Shown: one piece after another, positions 63,389 to 64,000 of the stretch | Numbering within the stretch: position 1 is the stretch's first letter | How the letters are laid out: the number at the start of each line of letters is the position of its first letter | Assembly (NCBI GenBank): GCA_965178125.1 | Contig: OZ237735.1 | Span: 1 to 64,000 of the forward strand | Direction: 5' to 3' | DNA from: Bilabrum cf. latius | Taxonomy: Eukaryota; Bigyra: Bicosoecida; Bigyra; Bicosoecida | DNA: 64,000 bases | Notes under the pieces: model-generated | What the model was told of the DNA's origin: nothing | The model's input: only the letters and a program-made list of their open reading frames with translations | The model's database searches: none | Position numbers and translations under genes: made by a program

Positions 63389-64000
63389 ATGTCGGGCATT
63401 CTATGCAGTCTTCATTGTTTTAGCTCTGACCTGTCTCGCGTGGGTGCTTCAATCGGAATAGACACCCCAGTAGTTGCGGGGCTTGACGAAGAGTAGGTCG
63501 CCGAACGAATCCGGGGCTCAATGGCCAAACTACCATCTCCCATTAGGTGTCCAGAGTGGCTGTGCTGCTTGCTTCCGTGCTTGCGCTGGACGGAAACCGT
63601 CAAACGTTTCGAGAGATCACAACCAGGGGATGCTTCAGTGATGCGAAGGACCACCCTATCAGACGACGCACGCTCTGTCGTGGAGGAGCAGCGGGTCCCT
63701 AGCACTGACGTATTCGTGGGAGATGTTGTTCGTCTCAGAGCAGGAGACGTGTGTCCTGCGGATCTTGTGGTGACGTACACTGTGGCAGAGGCTCAGGCGA
63801 GCAGACGTGCAATCGCTAGTGAGACCTGCATTCTCGGGCTGCAGTGGATACGCGGCAGGACTTTGGACCCGGATCCGGAGTTTGGATCGCAACATCAACA
63901 ACAACAATCGCCCTTTCGGTTTCACCCGATCGCGTGCAGAGCTAGAGGCCCCGGTGGAAGTGGACCTCTGGCAGCGGACGAGACCGGGGGGCTGCTGCCA
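63389..64000 (+). CDS. P-type ATPase-like protein, N-terminal part, cut by window edge
   Basis: Open frame from ATG 63389 to the window end with one TAG (63494) read as Gln. DVFVGDVVRLRAGDVCPADLV matches the actuator-domain strand of P-type ATPases (V-G-D-V/I-V-x-L-x-x-G-D-x-x-P-A-D). No transmembrane pair precedes it within the frame, so earlier exons may lie upstream or the protein is unusual. The catalytic DKTGT site would lie outside the window. The frame continues QHQQQQSPF, Gly-rich at the edge. The assignment rests on one motif. Confidence 0.5.

Noticed and set aside
6390-63500. Widespread pseudogenes, one to twelve TAG stops per gene
   Set aside because: Only TAG interrupts the frames, never TAA or TGA. 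Frames, splice phases and conserved motifs are otherwise intact, and TAG falls on conserved Gln positions. Random decay would produce all three stops and frameshifts.
6390-63500. UAG read as leucine, alanine, tyrosine or pyrrolysine
   Set aside because: Some single sites would tolerate Ala (MACPF signature, KMO IPM segment) or Tyr (TPS), but eIF6 (two sites), the GATase elbow and RAD51C Walker A all require Gln.
6390-63500. UAA also reassigned, as in ciliates
   Set aside because: No in-frame TAA was seen in any supported gene, and three genes end at TAA exactly where homology or domain structure ends.

Overview
The window is the left end of a eukaryotic chromosome. It opens on a CCCTAA telomere array, continues through about 5 kb of subtelomeric satellites and internal telomere blocks, and from about 6.4 kb carries a compact set of protist genes. 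These have short GT-AG introns (mostly 86-160 nt), intergenic gaps that are often under 200 bp, and many head-to-head or tail-to-tail pairs. The genes point to a flagellated, mitochondriate protist: aconitase, complex I NDUFA9, kynurenine 3-monooxygenase, AP-2 alpha, eIF6, HPRT, RAD51C and RRP17/NOL12 occur with genes of cilium biology (LRRC56, a PIH1-domain protein, a NEK kinase). I cannot name the lineage. A CBM20 + GT20 + HAD trehalose protein is known mainly from algae and stramenopile-type protists.

The central observation is that UAG is a sense codon for glutamine. Nearly every gene looks broken by in-frame TAG, but the frame, the homology and the splice phases run straight through about 95 such codons. 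UAA and UGA are never read through. All 27 genes whose 3' end I can place stop at TGA (24) or TAA (3), none at TAG. The residue is fixed by positions that are nearly invariant Gln in known families: two in eIF6 (VFR-Q-T and SN-Q-GG), the Gln after the nucleophile motif of class I glutamine amidotransferases, and the Gln after the Walker A motif of RAD51C. This is a translation-table-15-like code, with UAG=Gln and UAA/UGA as stops. All CDS calls below use it. A standard-code annotation would shatter most of this window.

Layout. 1-5.2 kb: telomere, 167-bp, 155-bp and 53-bp tandem repeats, two interstitial telomere arrays, and a dispersed repeat of about 157 bp. 5.2-7.2 kb: poorly resolved sequence plus one novel gene. 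7.7-20.9 kb: KMO, aconitase, trehalose-6-phosphate synthase/phosphatase-like protein, eIF6 and a multi-span membrane protein. 21-36.7 kb: a cluster of six secreted MACPF (perforin-like) genes around one secreted hydrolase-like gene. 36.9-49.5 kb: P-loop nucleoside kinase, HPRT, NEK kinase, erlin-like SPFH protein, secreted glutamine-amidotransferase-like protein and AP-2 alpha. 49.6-64 kb: LRRC56, a secreted beta-helix protein, NDUFA9, a small coiled-coil protein, RRP17/NOL12, RAD51C, a PIH1 protein, an unknown protein, and the start of a P-type ATPase-like gene that runs off the right edge.

Exon joins were chosen by frame, phase and homology by eye. No computation or database search was run.
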